A stretch of 64,000 nucleotides of DNA, taken from the NCBI RefSeq assembly GCF_900232945.1, contig NZ_OCTU01000005.1:1-64000 (forward strand). Reading direction: 5' to 3'. Origin of the DNA: Urinicoccus timonensis. Its GTDB lineage: Bacteria; Bacillota; Clostridia; Tissierellales; Peptoniphilaceae. Under the pieces are notes generated by a model. It was not told where the DNA came from, ran no database searches, and was given only the letters and a program-made list of their open reading frames with translations. Below are positions 8,137 to 17,882 of the stretch, piece by piece. Both the position numbers and the translations under genes were made by a program. The first letter of the stretch is position 1. Each line of letters opens with the position of its first letter.

Positions 8137-9906
8137 ATGATGGAAATTTTACAAAGTTTAAGAAATAAAATGCAAGAAAATAAAATAGATATCTACCTGG
8201 TTCCAACAGGAGACCCTCATGGTAGCGAATATCCTCCAGATGCCTATAAGTACCGGACCTTCCTAACAGGATTTACCGGGTCTGCCGGGGTGGCAGTGGT
8301 CTTTAAGGATAAAGCCTACTGCTGGGCAGATGGTCGCTACTATATCCAAGCGGGAAAGCAATTAGAAGGCTCTGGTTTTAGCCTACAAAAGGACGGCCAA
8401 CCAGGAGTCCTATCTCCCTATGATTATGTGATAAAAATGGCCCAAGAAGGGGATACGGTAGGCTTCCATGGGGAACTTTTAATGATGAAGGACTTAAAAA
8501 AACTGGAAAGTCAAAGACCAGATTTAAGCTTTAAGGCAGTGGATTTAATGACCGACTTGTGGGAAGGACGACCCAGCCTACCTCAAGAGCCAATGTTTAT
8601 TCTAAAAAATGCCTACACTAAATTCACCACCCTGGAAAAAAGAGACCAGGTTATGGAAGAATTAAAAAAATATAAGGCAGATAGCTTGGTTTTGTCATCG
8701 CTGGATGATATAGCTTGGTTTACCAACCTTCGGGGAAGAGATATTGAGAACAATCCTGTTTTCTTGAGTTTTTTAACCCTGGATAATAAGCACCTGGTCC
8801 TATATATTGACTTAAGGAAAATTGACCAAGAAATTGTAGAGTATTTTGAACAACAAAAGATTGTGGTCAAGGAATACAATGATTTTTACCAAGACATTAA
8901 GAAGTTGAAGGACAAGAAGATTTTACTAGACCCCAGCAAGACAAATGCCTTGGTCTATAATCATCTAAGGGAGAAAAATCAACTAATTGAAGCCATTAAC
9001 CCTACAACTATGCTAAAGGCTGTAAAAAATAAGGTGGAGTTGAATAATTTAAAAGCAGCCTATGTTGACGATGGTGTGGCCTTGGTTAAATATTTTTCTT
9101 GGCTAAATCAAGAAATTTCGGCAGGAAAAGCCATTACTGAATATGAGGCACAAAACAAGTTAATTGACTTTAGAAAAAATATTGTGGACTATATTGAAGA
9201 CTCCTTTACACCGATTTCTGCCTATGGAGCGAATGGGGCCATGATGCACTATTCAGCTCAAAAGGAAAGTACAGTTATTGAAAAAGACTCTTTTTATTTA
9301 ATCGATAGTGGTGGTCAATATTTACGGGGAACCACAGATATTACTCGGACCCTCCACTTTGGGCAACCAACAGAAGAAGAAAAAAGAGATTACACCCTAG
9401 TTTTAAAGAGTCAAATCAGCCTGGCCAACACCATCTTCTTGGAAGGAACCAAGGGAAGTCAATTAGATGCTATTGCCAGAAGACCTATTTGGCAATACCA
9501 CATGGACTATAAGTGTGGAACAGGTCATGGAGTTGGCTACCTTTTAAACGTCCATGAAGGACCTCATAGGATTAGTCGCTGGACAGAGGATTGTCCTTTG
9601 GAAGAAGGCTATATCGTTACCATTGAACCTGGTATCTACAAGGAAGACATGTACGGAATCCGCCTTGAAAATGACGTAGCTGTGAAATTAGATGGAACAG
9701 CTCCTGATGGGACTTTCTACTCTTTTGACATGCTAAGCTATATTCCCTTTGATCGAAAATGCATCAACCCAGAACTCTTAACCCAGGAAGAAAGACAATG
9801 GTTAAATCGTTATAATGAACAAGTTTATGACCTCTTAGCTCCTAATTTGAACAAAGAGGAAGAAGAGTATCTTTCCATTCAAACAGAAGCTTTTTCGGAA
9901 AAATAA
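8137..9906 (+). CDS. Xaa-Pro aminopeptidase (M24B family)
   Basis: A cytoplasmic metallopeptidase that removes N-terminal residues before proline. At 589 residues it is the long three-domain form with two creatinase-type N-domains and a C-terminal pita-bread fold. The dinuclear metal ligands are all present: Asp390 and Asp401 (IDSGGQY...TTDITRT), His464 (GTGHGVGY), Glu497 (TIEPGIY) and Glu511 (RLENDVAV). ATGATG at 8137 gives two possible starts three bases apart. The stop overlaps the uvrC ATG (TAATG), so the two are translated together. Confidence 0.93.
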   Translation: MMEILQSLRNKMQENKIDIYLVPTGDPHGSEYPPDAYKYRTFLTGFTGSAGVAVVFKDKAYCWADGRYYIQAGKQLEGSGFSLQKDGQPGVLSPYDYVIKMAQEGDTVGFHGELLMMKDLKKLESQRPDLSFKAVDLMTDLWEGRPSLPQEPMFILKNAYTKFTTLEKRDQVMEELKKYKADSLVLSSLDDIAWFTNLRGRDIENNPVFLSFLTLDNKHLVLYIDLRKIDQEIVEYFEQQKIVVKEYNDFYQDIKKLKDKKILLDPSKTNALVYNHLREKNQLIEAINPTTMLKAVKNKVELNNLKAAYVDDGVALVKYFSWLNQEISAGKAITEYEAQNKLIDFRKNIVDYIEDSFTPISAYGANGAMMHYSAQKESTVIEKDSFYLIDSGGQYLRGTTDITRTLHFGQPTEEEKRDYTLVLKSQISLANTIFLEGTKGSQLDAIARRPIWQYHMDYKCGTGHGVGYLLNVHEGPHRISRWTEDCPLEEGYIVTIEPGIYKEDMYGIRLENDVAVKLDGTAPDGTFYSFDMLSYIPFDRKCINPELLTQEERQWLNRYNEQVYDLLAPNLNKEEEEYLSIQTEAFSEK

Positions 9907-11750
9907 TGGTTACAAAAGAGCAATTAGACCTACTTCCCAACAACCCTGGCGTCTATTTAATGAAGGATGCTTCGGACACGGTAATTTATGTTGGCAAGGC
10001 TAAAAATTTAAGAAAGAGAGTCCGTCAATACTTTGGATCCTATGGTCAAAGCTCCTCAAAGGTGAGGGCCATGGTGTCCCACATTGAAGATTATGAATAC
10101 ATCATTGTTGAAAATGAAATTGAATCCTTGGTTTTAGAACAAAACCTCATCAAGGAAAAGCGACCCAAGTATAATGTCCTCCTTAGGGATGACAAGCAAT
10201 ATCCATATATAAAAATAACTCGCGGGGAAGAATTTCCTCGCGTTTTAAAAACAAGACGGCTAGGCAAGGATGGGGCTAAATACTATGGTCCTTTTCCAAA
10301 TACTACAGCAGTCAATGAAGCCATTGATCGATTCCATGAATTTTATCCTATAAGGGACTGTCATTTAAACATTGAGAAGTCCATAGGCAAGGTTAGGCCC
10401 TGTTTAAACTATTTTATTCATCGCTGTATGGGCCCCTGTACCGGAGAGGTTTGTCCTCAAGACTACAATCAACATATAGAGGCCATTCAAAATTTTTTGG
10501 ACGGAAAGAAAACAGACCTCTATGAAAAAATCCAAACTGCCATGGAAAAGGCTTCTGAAAACTTAGACTTTGAACAGGCTGCCAAGTATCGAGACTCCCT
10601 AAGATCTTTAGAGATTTTAAATGAAAGACAAAAAATTACAGATGCCAATTCAGACAAGGAGCAGGATGTTATCGCCATTGCTCGAGATGTCAATGATGTA
10701 TTGGTACAAATATTTTTTATTCGAAATGGAAAAATTATTGGCCGGGAACATTTTTTATTGGACCACTTTAACCAAGAGTCTACAGAGGAAATTACTGAGA
10801 CCTTTATCAAACAATTTTATAGTGGGACAGCCCATATTCCCAAGGAAATTCTCGTTGAGAAAGATTTAAGTGACTCCACTATTGAAGATTGGTTGAGTCA
10901 AAAAAGAAAGAGCCGGGTCCATATCCAATCTCCTAAAATAGGGGAAAAAAGAGACCTGGTCCGACTGGCCAAGCAAAATGCCATAGATATGTTGAGTAAA
11001 AACTCAGACAAGTATAAGAGAAAGAAGAACGAACGAAGGATGGCCTTAGAGGACCTTCAAGATGTCTTGAATTTAAAAGACTTTCCTCATCGTTTGGAAT
11101 GCTATGATATTTCCAATATTTCTGGAGTGGAATCAGTAGGGTCTATGGTGGTTTATGAAGATGGGCTGGCCAAAAAAAGCGACTATCGGAAATTTAAAAT
11201 TAAAACAGTTCAAGGACCAGATGACTATAAGAGCATGGAAGAAGTTTTAACTCGACGTTTTTTACGGGGACAAGCAGACAAGAAAGAAGGCAAGATGAAC
11301 TCTTTTTACATCTATCCGGACGTACTTTTAATTGATGGAGGCTTGGGACAAGTCAATGTAGTAACAAGGGCTTTAGATAAGTTGGGCATTGAAATTCCCA
11401 TTGTGGGTCTGGTAAAAGATGACTTCCATAAAACAAGGGGACTTGTTTACCAGGGAAAGGAAATCCAACTCAAGGTCTCATCAAGGCTTTATAGACTTTT
11501 GTTTTCCATCCAAGAAGAAGCTCACCGTTTTGCCTTAAACTACCATAAAAGTTTGCACGCAAAGTCCATGTTCAAGTCCCAGTTAGATGATATTCCTGGG
11601 ATTGGTCCCAAAAGAAAGCAGGCCCTGATGAAGCACTTTAAGAGTATTCAAAAGATCAAGGAAGCGTCTATTGAAGAGTTAAAAGAGGTAGATGGAATGA
11701 ATATAAGGGCGGCAGAAAGTTTAAAGAATTATTGGAAGGAGAATAGGTAA
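9906..11750 (+). CDS. uvrC: Excinuclease ABC subunit C
   Basis: UvrC makes both incisions in nucleotide excision repair. At 614 residues it is full length: GIY-YIG nuclease at the N-terminus (PGVYLMK, then VIYVGKAKNLRKRV), a Cys-containing stretch (CLNYFIHRCMGPC), a UvrB-binding UVR motif (LDFEQAAKYRDSLRSLE), the RNase H-like C-nuclease (CYDISNISG, LLIDGGLGQVN), and paired helix-hairpin-helix motifs at the end (DIPGIGPKRKQALMKHF). It overlaps both neighbours by TAATG junctions, forming a pepP-uvrC-hprK operon. Confidence 0.97.
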   Translation: MVTKEQLDLLPNNPGVYLMKDASDTVIYVGKAKNLRKRVRQYFGSYGQSSSKVRAMVSHIEDYEYIIVENEIESLVLEQNLIKEKRPKYNVLLRDDKQYPYIKITRGEEFPRVLKTRRLGKDGAKYYGPFPNTTAVNEAIDRFHEFYPIRDCHLNIEKSIGKVRPCLNYFIHRCMGPCTGEVCPQDYNQHIEAIQNFLDGKKTDLYEKIQTAMEKASENLDFEQAAKYRDSLRSLEILNERQKITDANSDKEQDVIAIARDVNDVLVQIFFIRNGKIIGREHFLLDHFNQESTEEITETFIKQFYSGTAHIPKEILVEKDLSDSTIEDWLSQKRKSRVHIQSPKIGEKRDLVRLAKQNAIDMLSKNSDKYKRKKNERRMALEDLQDVLNLKDFPHRLECYDISNISGVESVGSMVVYEDGLAKKSDYRKFKIKTVQGPDDYKSMEEVLTRRFLRGQADKKEGKMNSFYIYPDVLLIDGGLGQVNVVTRALDKLGIEIPIVGLVKDDFHKTRGLVYQGKEIQLKVSSRLYRLLFSIQEEAHRFALNYHKSLHAKSMFKSQLDDIPGIGPKRKQALMKHFKSIQKIKEASIEELKEVDGMNIRAAESLKNYWKENR

Positions 11751-12685
11751 TGAATGGATCTTTTTCTCTAAAACAACTGATTGATGATATGGGATTTGAA
11801 GTTGTTTATCTGGCAAAAGGTTATGAAGAAGTAGAGATTGAATCAAATGAATTAAATCGGCCAGGTCTACAATTGTTTGGCTACTTTCGAAAATACGTGT
11901 CAGAGCGAATCCAAATCATTGGAGGGGCAGAATGGCAGTTTTGCAATGACTTAACCCATGAAAAGCGCTACCAGGTTCTGGAGCCTATTTTTGCAAGCCA
12001 TATTCCTGTCATGATTTTTTCCAGGGGAAATACGGTCTTTGACGAGGCAATCGACCTTGCAAAAAAATATAATCGAACCATTTTAACGACTAAGGCTACC
12101 ACCAGCCGCCTGGTTAACCAGCTTATTAACTATACGGATGTTTTATTGGCTCCCAGTATGCGAGTTCATGGGATATTGATGGACATTTACGGCGTCGGTG
12201 TTTTACTTACAGGACCTTCCGGGGTAGGAAAGAGTGAAACAGCTCTAGACCTATTGGTCAATGGCCACAAGTTGATTAGTGATGATTCTGTAATCATCCG
12301 GCGTTTAGATGAACAATTACATGGGACAAGTCCCAAGGTTACCCAGCACTTTATGGAAATTCGAGGTGTGGGGATTATTGATGTTCAAAGGATTTTTGGT
12401 GTGGGCTGTGTAATGGAGGAAAAAGAAATTGACCTGATTGTCCATTTGGAACCCTGGAATGAAAACATATCCTACGATAGACTGGGAGAAAAAAGCCAAT
12501 ATGGTCAATATTTAGGCATTGAAGTTCCTTTAATGACTATTCCGGTAAAAAGTGGTCGAAATACCTCCATGGTAATCGAAGTAGCCACTAAAAACTTTAA
12601 ATTAAAAGACTTGGGTTATAATGCAGCCCTAGCTTTAAATGACCGGCTAACCAAAGAAATCAATCGAAGAAAAAAGAACCATTAA
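11750..12685 (+). CDS. hprK: HPr kinase/phosphorylase
   Basis: Phosphorylates HPr on Ser46 and reverses it, linking glycolytic state to carbon catabolite control in Firmicutes. It has 311 residues, the normal length. The P-loop GPSGVGKSETAL is at about 155-166, followed by the second signature EIRGVGIIDVQRIFGVG. The start overlaps the uvrC stop. No PTS or ptsH gene is in this window. Confidence 0.96.
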   Translation: MNGSFSLKQLIDDMGFEVVYLAKGYEEVEIESNELNRPGLQLFGYFRKYVSERIQIIGGAEWQFCNDLTHEKRYQVLEPIFASHIPVMIFSRGNTVFDEAIDLAKKYNRTILTTKATTSRLVNQLINYTDVLLAPSMRVHGILMDIYGVGVLLTGPSGVGKSETALDLLVNGHKLISDDSVIIRRLDEQLHGTSPKVTQHFMEIRGVGIIDVQRIFGVGCVMEEKEIDLIVHLEPWNENISYDRLGEKSQYGQYLGIEVPLMTIPVKSGRNTSMVIEVATKNFKLKDLGYNAALALNDRLTKEINRRKKNH

Positions 12686-12690
12686 AAATT

Positions 12691-12748
12691 AGTCCAGGCT
12701 AAGGAAGCCGGGACTGGCAAGGGACTGAAAGAGAGCTTTTAACCCTTG
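12691..12748 (+). other. Two consecutive hairpins between hprK and the oxidoreductase
   Basis: AGTCC-GGCT pairs with AGCC-GGACT around AAGGA (12691-12715), then CAAGGG pairs with CCCTTG (12718-12748). Neither is followed by a T run on the plus strand, so they are not obvious terminators. They sit ahead of the promoter at 12810. Confidence 0.4.
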
Positions 12749-12809
12749 GGAAAAGCGAAAAATTTTCAAAATATTAAGGACGATATTTAAAATCTTTAGG
12801 GGAAACTTA

Positions 12810-12838
12810 TTGCTTTATAAAAATCCATTTGATATCAT
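12810..12838 (+). promoter_or_regulatory. Promoter of the pyruvate:ferredoxin oxidoreductase
   Basis: TTGCTT (12810-12815), a 17-base spacer and TATCAT (12833-12838), about 60 bases before the ATG. Confidence 0.5.
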
Positions 12839-12899
12839 AAATTAAAAGGTATTCAGACCTACGTTAAATCATAGACATAGAGAATAAGGAGGTATTCTT

Positions 12900-15800
12900 A
12901 TGGCAAAACTCATGAAAACCATGGATGGAAATGAAGCGGCTGCCCATGTAGCCTATGCATTTTCTGATGTGGCATGTATCTACCCTATTACTCCGTCCTC
13001 CCCAATGGCTGAACACGTTGATGCCTGGGCTGCAAAGGAACGGAAAAATATATTTGGGCAAGAAGTTCTTGTAAAAGAAATGCAAGCAGAAGGTGGAGCA
13101 TCTGGAGCGGTCCATGGATCTTTACAAGGTGGGGCACTAACATCAACCTTTACAGCTTCCCAAGGTTTGCTTTTAATGATTCCAAACATGTATAAAATTT
13201 CTGGTGAACTATTGCCAGGAGTATTTCATGTTGCTGCCCGGTCCTTGGCGACCCAAGCCTTAAGTATTTTTGGAGACCACCAAGATGTTATGGCTACTCG
13301 TGCCACAGGTTTTGCTCTTTTGGCTTCAGGATCAGTACAAGAAGTTATGGATTTAGCTGGAATTGCTCATTTATCATCCATTAAGGGAAGAGTTCCCTTC
13401 TTGCACTTCTTTGATGGCTTCCGTACAAGTCATGAAATTCAAAAAATTGAAGTTTTAGACTACAAAGACCTAGATGACTTAGTAGACCATGAAGCGATTC
13501 TCGCCTTTAAACAAAGAGCCCTAAGTCCTTCCAACCCCAAGATTCGTGGGACAGCACAAAACCCCGATATCTACTTCCAATCCATGGAAGCCTCAAACCA
13601 CTTCTACACAGATATTGTAGGTATTACTAGAGACTACATGAAGAAGATGAGTGATTTAACAGGCCGCCATTATGACCTCTTTAACTACTATGGGGCAGAA
13701 GATGCCAAAAAGGTCATTGTTGCCATGGGATCTGTTACTGAAACCATTGAAGAAGTTGTTGATTACTTAAATAAAAAGGGAGAAAAAGTTGGTCTTCTTA
13801 AAGTCCATCTCTACCGGCCCTTTAGCAAGGAAGTTTTCCTAGAAAATATGCCAAAGACAGTTGAAAAGATTGCTGTCTTAGACCGGACAAAAGAAAAGGG
13901 AGCCATTGGAGAACCTCTTTACTTAGATGTAAGAGATATCTATTATGACCTGGAAGATAGACCTCTTATTATTGGTGGTCGCTACGGCCTAGGATCAAAA
14001 GATACAACTCCATCACAAATCCTAGCCGTTTATAAGCACCTAGACCAAGACCAACCAAGCCATAACTTTACCATTGGTATTGAAGACGATGTAACCCACC
14101 TGTCTCTACCCTTGGATGAAATAGTCCAAACAGAACCTGAAGGAACCATTGCTTGTAAATTCTGGGGCTTCGGTTCAGACGGAACCGTTGGTGCCAACAA
14201 GAGTGCCATTAAAATTATCGGTGATGGGACTGATATGTATGCCCAAGGTTACTTTGACTACGATTCAAAAAAATCTGGTGGCGTTACCATGAGTCACTTG
14301 AGATTTGGTCAAAAGAAGATAACTTCAACTTATTTAATTACTGAAGCTAACTTCATTTCCTGTTCTAAACAATCTTATGTTTACCAATACGACCTTCTTA
14401 GAGGAATTAAAAAGGGTGGTAAGTTCTTATTAAACACCATCTGGACTGAAGAGGAATTAGAAAGCCACCTGCCATCATCCCTAAAAAGAGCCATTGCTCA
14501 AAATGAAATTGAATTCTATACGATCAATGCAACTAAAATTGCGGCAGAAGTGGGCCTAGGTGGTCGGACCAATATGGTTATGCAGGCAGCTTTCTTTAAA
14601 CTTTCCGAAGTTCTTCCCATTGAAGAAGCTCGGGAAAAATTGAAAGAAGCCATCGTTAAGGATTATGGTCACAAGGGCGATGATATTGTTGCAATGAACA
14701 ACAAGGCTGTAGATCGTGGTATGGATGCCATCGTTAAAATTCAAGTACCAGAAAGCTGGAAGACAGCAGATGAACCCGAAGACTATACAATTCCAGGAGC
14801 TCCAGACTTTATCAACGATATTGTTATTCCAATGACACGGCAAGCAGGAAATGACCTTCCTGTATCTGCTTTTGTAGGTCGTGAAGATGGAAGCTTCCCC
14901 AATGGAACCAGTCGATTTGAAAAACGTGGTATTGCCGTTAATGTACCCCAATGGCAAAAGGACAAGTGTATCCAATGTAACCAATGTTCTTATGTCTGCC
15001 CTCATGCAGTTATTCGTCCCTTCTTGTTGAATGAAGAAGAAGCCAAAAAGGCGCCAGAAAACTTTGAAACAATTCCAGCTAGAGGTAAGGGCACTGAAGG
15101 CCTAGAATTTAGAATTCAAATTTCACCCCTAGACTGTACAGGATGTGGAAACTGTGCTCAAGTTTGTCCTGCCAAGGAAAAAGCCTTGGTTATGGTTCCC
15201 TTTGAATCTGAATTTGAAGAACAAAGCGTCAACTGGGACTATGCTGCTGATGAGGTAGTTTCTAAACAAGACCAATTTGAAGCCAATAACGTTAAAAACT
15301 CCCAATTCTTTGCACCCTATCTGGAATTCTCAGGAGCATGCGCTGGATGTGGGGAAACTCCCTATATTAAACTAATTACCCAACTCTTTGGAGACCACAT
15401 GATGATTGCCAATGCAACAGGATGTACCTCTATTTGGGGTGGATCTGCTCCAAGTATGCCCTATTGTACAGATGCATGTGGAAATGGACCATCCTGGGCC
15501 AACTCCTTGTTTGAAGACAATGCAGAATATGGCTATGGGATGAAGGTTGGATCTAACCAAGTTAGAGACCGGATCAAACTTTTAGCAGAAGAAGTGATTG
15601 AAGCCAACATCGACCAAGAACTTTCAGATGCTCTAGGCCAATGGATCCAAGGTAAGGATGACTACAAAGAATCCAAGGCTGCTACAGCTAAAATTCTTCC
15701 TCTTATAGACAAATCCTATGGGGACCACTGTCAAAAAGAACTAGAAGAACTAAAGGGCCTCAAAGACTACTTTATCAAGAGAAGCCAATGGATTATTGGT

Positions 15801-16445
15801 GGTGACGGCTGGGCTTATGATATTGGCTTTGGCGGGGTAGACCATGTCCTAGCTTCTGGAGAAGATATCAACATCTTTGTTGTAGATACAGAAGTTTATT
15901 CCAACACAGGAGGTCAATCTTCCAAGGCAACACCAACAGGAGCTGTGGCTCAATTTGCAGCTGCCGGAAAGACTACCAAGAAAAAGGATTTAGGTTTAAT
16001 GATGACCAGCTATGGATACATCTATGTAGCTTCCATTGCCATGGGTGCAGATAAAAACCAAGCTCTCAAGGCCATTAAGGAAGCAGAAGCCTACCCAGGA
16101 CCATCCTTAATTATTGCCTACGCCCCCTGTATCAACCATGGAATCCGTACAGGAATGGGAACTTCTATCGAAGAAGAAAAGAAGGCAGTTGAAACAGGAT
16201 ATTGGAACCTCTATCGCTACAACCCAAGTCTGAAAAAAGAAGGCAAGAATCCATTTATCCTAGATTCTAAAGAACCTTCCAGACCCTATCGGGAATTCCT
16301 GGATGGAGAAGTTCGCTATACCTCCTTGAAAAAACTCTTCCCAGAAAGAGCAGAAAACCTCTTTGACCTGGCAGAAGAACAAGCCAAAGACCGCTATGAA
16401 CACTACAAAAAGTTGTCTGAAGTAGAAGGTTTTGAGCAAGAATAA
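12900..16445 (+). CDS. nifJ: Pyruvate:ferredoxin (flavodoxin) oxidoreductase
   Basis: Oxidises pyruvate to acetyl-CoA and CO2 and reduces ferredoxin or flavodoxin, a core reaction of anaerobic fermentation. It is the single-chain 1181-residue form. The N-terminal pyrimidine-binding domain has ACIYPITPSSPMAEHVD. The inserted ferredoxin domain carries two 4Fe-4S motifs (CIQCNQCSYVCP and CTGCGNCAQVCP). The C-terminal domain has the third cluster Cys (CAGCGETPY) and the thiamine-diphosphate loop GGDGWAYDIGFGG...NTGGQ. AAGGAGG precedes the ATG. The flavodoxin at 6915 is a possible partner (inference). Confidence 0.97.
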   Translation: MAKLMKTMDGNEAAAHVAYAFSDVACIYPITPSSPMAEHVDAWAAKERKNIFGQEVLVKEMQAEGGASGAVHGSLQGGALTSTFTASQGLLLMIPNMYKISGELLPGVFHVAARSLATQALSIFGDHQDVMATRATGFALLASGSVQEVMDLAGIAHLSSIKGRVPFLHFFDGFRTSHEIQKIEVLDYKDLDDLVDHEAILAFKQRALSPSNPKIRGTAQNPDIYFQSMEASNHFYTDIVGITRDYMKKMSDLTGRHYDLFNYYGAEDAKKVIVAMGSVTETIEEVVDYLNKKGEKVGLLKVHLYRPFSKEVFLENMPKTVEKIAVLDRTKEKGAIGEPLYLDVRDIYYDLEDRPLIIGGRYGLGSKDTTPSQILAVYKHLDQDQPSHNFTIGIEDDVTHLSLPLDEIVQTEPEGTIACKFWGFGSDGTVGANKSAIKIIGDGTDMYAQGYFDYDSKKSGGVTMSHLRFGQKKITSTYLITEANFISCSKQSYVYQYDLLRGIKKGGKFLLNTIWTEEELESHLPSSLKRAIAQNEIEFYTINATKIAAEVGLGGRTNMVMQAAFFKLSEVLPIEEAREKLKEAIVKDYGHKGDDIVAMNNKAVDRGMDAIVKIQVPESWKTADEPEDYTIPGAPDFINDIVIPMTRQAGNDLPVSAFVGREDGSFPNGTSRFEKRGIAVNVPQWQKDKCIQCNQCSYVCPHAVIRPFLLNEEEAKKAPENFETIPARGKGTEGLEFRIQISPLDCTGCGNCAQVCPAKEKALVMVPFESEFEEQSVNWDYAADEVVSKQDQFEANNVKNSQFFAPYLEFSGACAGCGETPYIKLITQLFGDHMMIANATGCTSIWGGSAPSMPYCTDACGNGPSWANSLFEDNAEYGYGMKVGSNQVRDRIKLLAEEVIEANIDQELSDALGQWIQGKDDYKESKAATAKILPLIDKSYGDHCQKELEELKGLKDYFIKRSQWIIGGDGWAYDIGFGGVDHVLASGEDINIFVVDTEVYSNTGGQSSKATPTGAVAQFAAAGKTTKKKDLGLMMTSYGYIYVASIAMGADKNQALKAIKEAEAYPGPSLIIAYAPCINHGIRTGMGTSIEEEKKAVETGYWNLYRYNPSLKKEGKNPFILDSKEPSRPYREFLDGEVRYTSLKKLFPERAENLFDLAEEQAKDRYEHYKKLSEVEGFEQE

Positions 16446-16451
16446 ATAAAG

Positions 16452-16490
16452 AAAAAGGAAAGGTGCCAGAATGGCATCTTTTCTTTTATA
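16452..16490 (+). terminator. Terminator after the oxidoreductase
   Basis: A short GC stem (GTGCCA / TGGCAT) flanked by A-rich and T-rich arms, ending CTTTTCTTTT. Confidence 0.7.
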
Positions 16491-16493
16491 ATC

Positions 16494-16542
16494 AATAAGA
16501 GTCCTGAAGATAAAAAAGTATTTTTAGGACTCTTATTTTTTA
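16494..16542 (+). terminator. Second terminator-like hairpin before the T-box
   Basis: AATAAGAGTCCT pairs with AGGACTCTTATT across an A/T-rich loop and runs into TTTT. It isolates the T-box unit from the gene upstream. Confidence 0.7.
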
Positions 16543-16599
16543 GAATAAAATTTTCCAGAAAAAGTTCTTGCACTTTTTTATAAACTAGTGTAATATGTA

Positions 16600-16856
16600 C
16601 GTATAGCTAAATACTTCGATAGAGAGAAAGATACTGGATGTTCTTTACAGAGACCTGGGGCCGGTGAAAGCCAGGAAGAAATAAGGTATGTAATATTCAC
16701 TCTGGAGTAGAATTGTTGAAAATGTAGACAATTTCGGAAGCCACCGTTATCTTAGGCTATGGATTAATTTGATCCTGATAAGAGATAGTAATTTATGCTA
16801 TAATTTAGGTGGTACCGCGAATCTTTCGTCCTATGGATGAAAGATTTTTTTTATTT
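16600..16856 (+). ncRNA. T-box riboswitch leader
   Basis: The T-box core TAGGTGGTACCGCG lies at about 16806-16819, followed by a terminator hairpin AATCTTTC...GAAAGATT and a long T run. Upstream is a Stem I region with an AGAGAG kink-turn-like motif (16621) and a descending strand ending ATTCACTCTGGAGT. By alignment of the final A and helix, the specifier triplet reads TTC (Phe). The bulge TGGT should pair with a tRNA ending ACCA. Uncharged tRNA pairing would disrupt the terminator and turn on the ABC importer behind it. Confidence 0.92.
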
Positions 16857-16870
16857 TGAAAGGAGAAAAG

Positions 16871-17854
16871 ATGAAAAGAACTATTTTAACCCTGTGCTTG
16901 ATCCTGGCTTTGGTAGCCTGTCAAAAAGCACCGGCAAATGACAAGAAGGAAGAAGCTGTTCAAGAAAATACGAAAACAAGTCAAGAGGGAACTTCTCCTA
17001 AAATTGGTATCATCCAATTTATTGATCAAATTAGTTTAGATGCAGTAAGGGAAGGTTTTGAAAAGGAAATTAAAAGCAAGTATCCAGAGGCAGAAATCCT
17101 TGTGCAAAATGCCCAAGGAGAAGCTGGCAATGTCCCACAAATTACGCAAAAAATGGTCCAAGAAAAGGTAGATGTTATCTTTGCCATTGCCACACCTGCC
17201 ACCCAAGGGGCTTTGACCACTAAGGGAGATACCCCCCTAGTTTTCGCGGCAGTAACAGATCCGAAAGGAGCTGGATTGGAGGGAAAATGTACAGGAGTTA
17301 CCGATGAGGTAGACCCTGGCCAACAAATTGACCAGTACCTTAAATTGTTCCCAGACATAAAAACAATAGGAACCCTCTATAATACTGGAGAACAAAATTC
17401 CAGGGTCCAAGTAGAACGATTAGAAAAAGCTTGTACTGAGAAAGACTTAAAACTAGAAGCCATGGGGATTAATAATATCAATGATATTCCACAAGCCATG
17501 ACGATTTTATCCAAGAAAATTGATGGCTACTTTGCCTTATCAGACAACTATGTAGCTTCTGGTGCGCCTCTTTTAGTGAAGTCATTAAACGAAAGCCAAT
17601 TACCCAGCTTTTCTTCAGAAGAAGGTCAGGCAAAAAAGGGTCTCTTAATGGCCTCCGGAGTCGACTATTTGGAAAGTGGAAAGCAAGCAGCAGGTTTGGT
17701 GGACAAGCTATTGCAAGGATCTAAAATCGAAGACTTGCCCATTGAAAAACCAGCAACCATGCACACTGTCTTTAACCAAAAAACAGCAAGCATGTTAAAA
17801 CTATCTAAAGACCAATATCCCCAAGGGGACAATGTGGTTTTCATTAACGAATAA
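16871..17854 (+). CDS. ABC transporter substrate-binding lipoprotein (TrpX-like)
   Basis: A 327-residue lipoprotein: a signal peptide (MKRTILTLCLILALVAC) ending in a lipobox with Cys17, then a linker rich in Lys and Glu, then a periplasmic-binding-type fold of the ABC_sub_bind family (IGIIQFIDQISLDAVREGF, FAAVTDPKGAGL, GTLYNTGEQNS, ALSDNYVASGA). Members with this gene order and T-box control are known as TrpX, predicted to bind aromatic amino acids. The ATG at 16871 has AAAGGAG upstream. The T-box specifier suggests the ligand may be phenylalanine or tyrosine. Confidence 0.9.
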   Translation: MKRTILTLCLILALVACQKAPANDKKEEAVQENTKTSQEGTSPKIGIIQFIDQISLDAVREGFEKEIKSKYPEAEILVQNAQGEAGNVPQITQKMVQEKVDVIFAIATPATQGALTTKGDTPLVFAAVTDPKGAGLEGKCTGVTDEVDPGQQIDQYLKLFPDIKTIGTLYNTGEQNSRVQVERLEKACTEKDLKLEAMGINNINDIPQAMTILSKKIDGYFALSDNYVASGAPLLVKSLNESQLPSFSSEEGQAKKGLLMASGVDYLESGKQAAGLVDKLLQGSKIEDLPIEKPATMHTVFNQKTASMLKLSKDQYPQGDNVVFINE

Positions 17855-17882
17855 GAATTAGCAGATTAAAAAGGAGTAAAAA

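Noticed and set aside
12900..13189. Short minus-strand frames over the start of the pyruvate:ferredoxin oxidoreductase and other large genes
   Set aside because: They overlap conserved coding sequence, have no ribosome site and show no domain pattern; they are coincidental.
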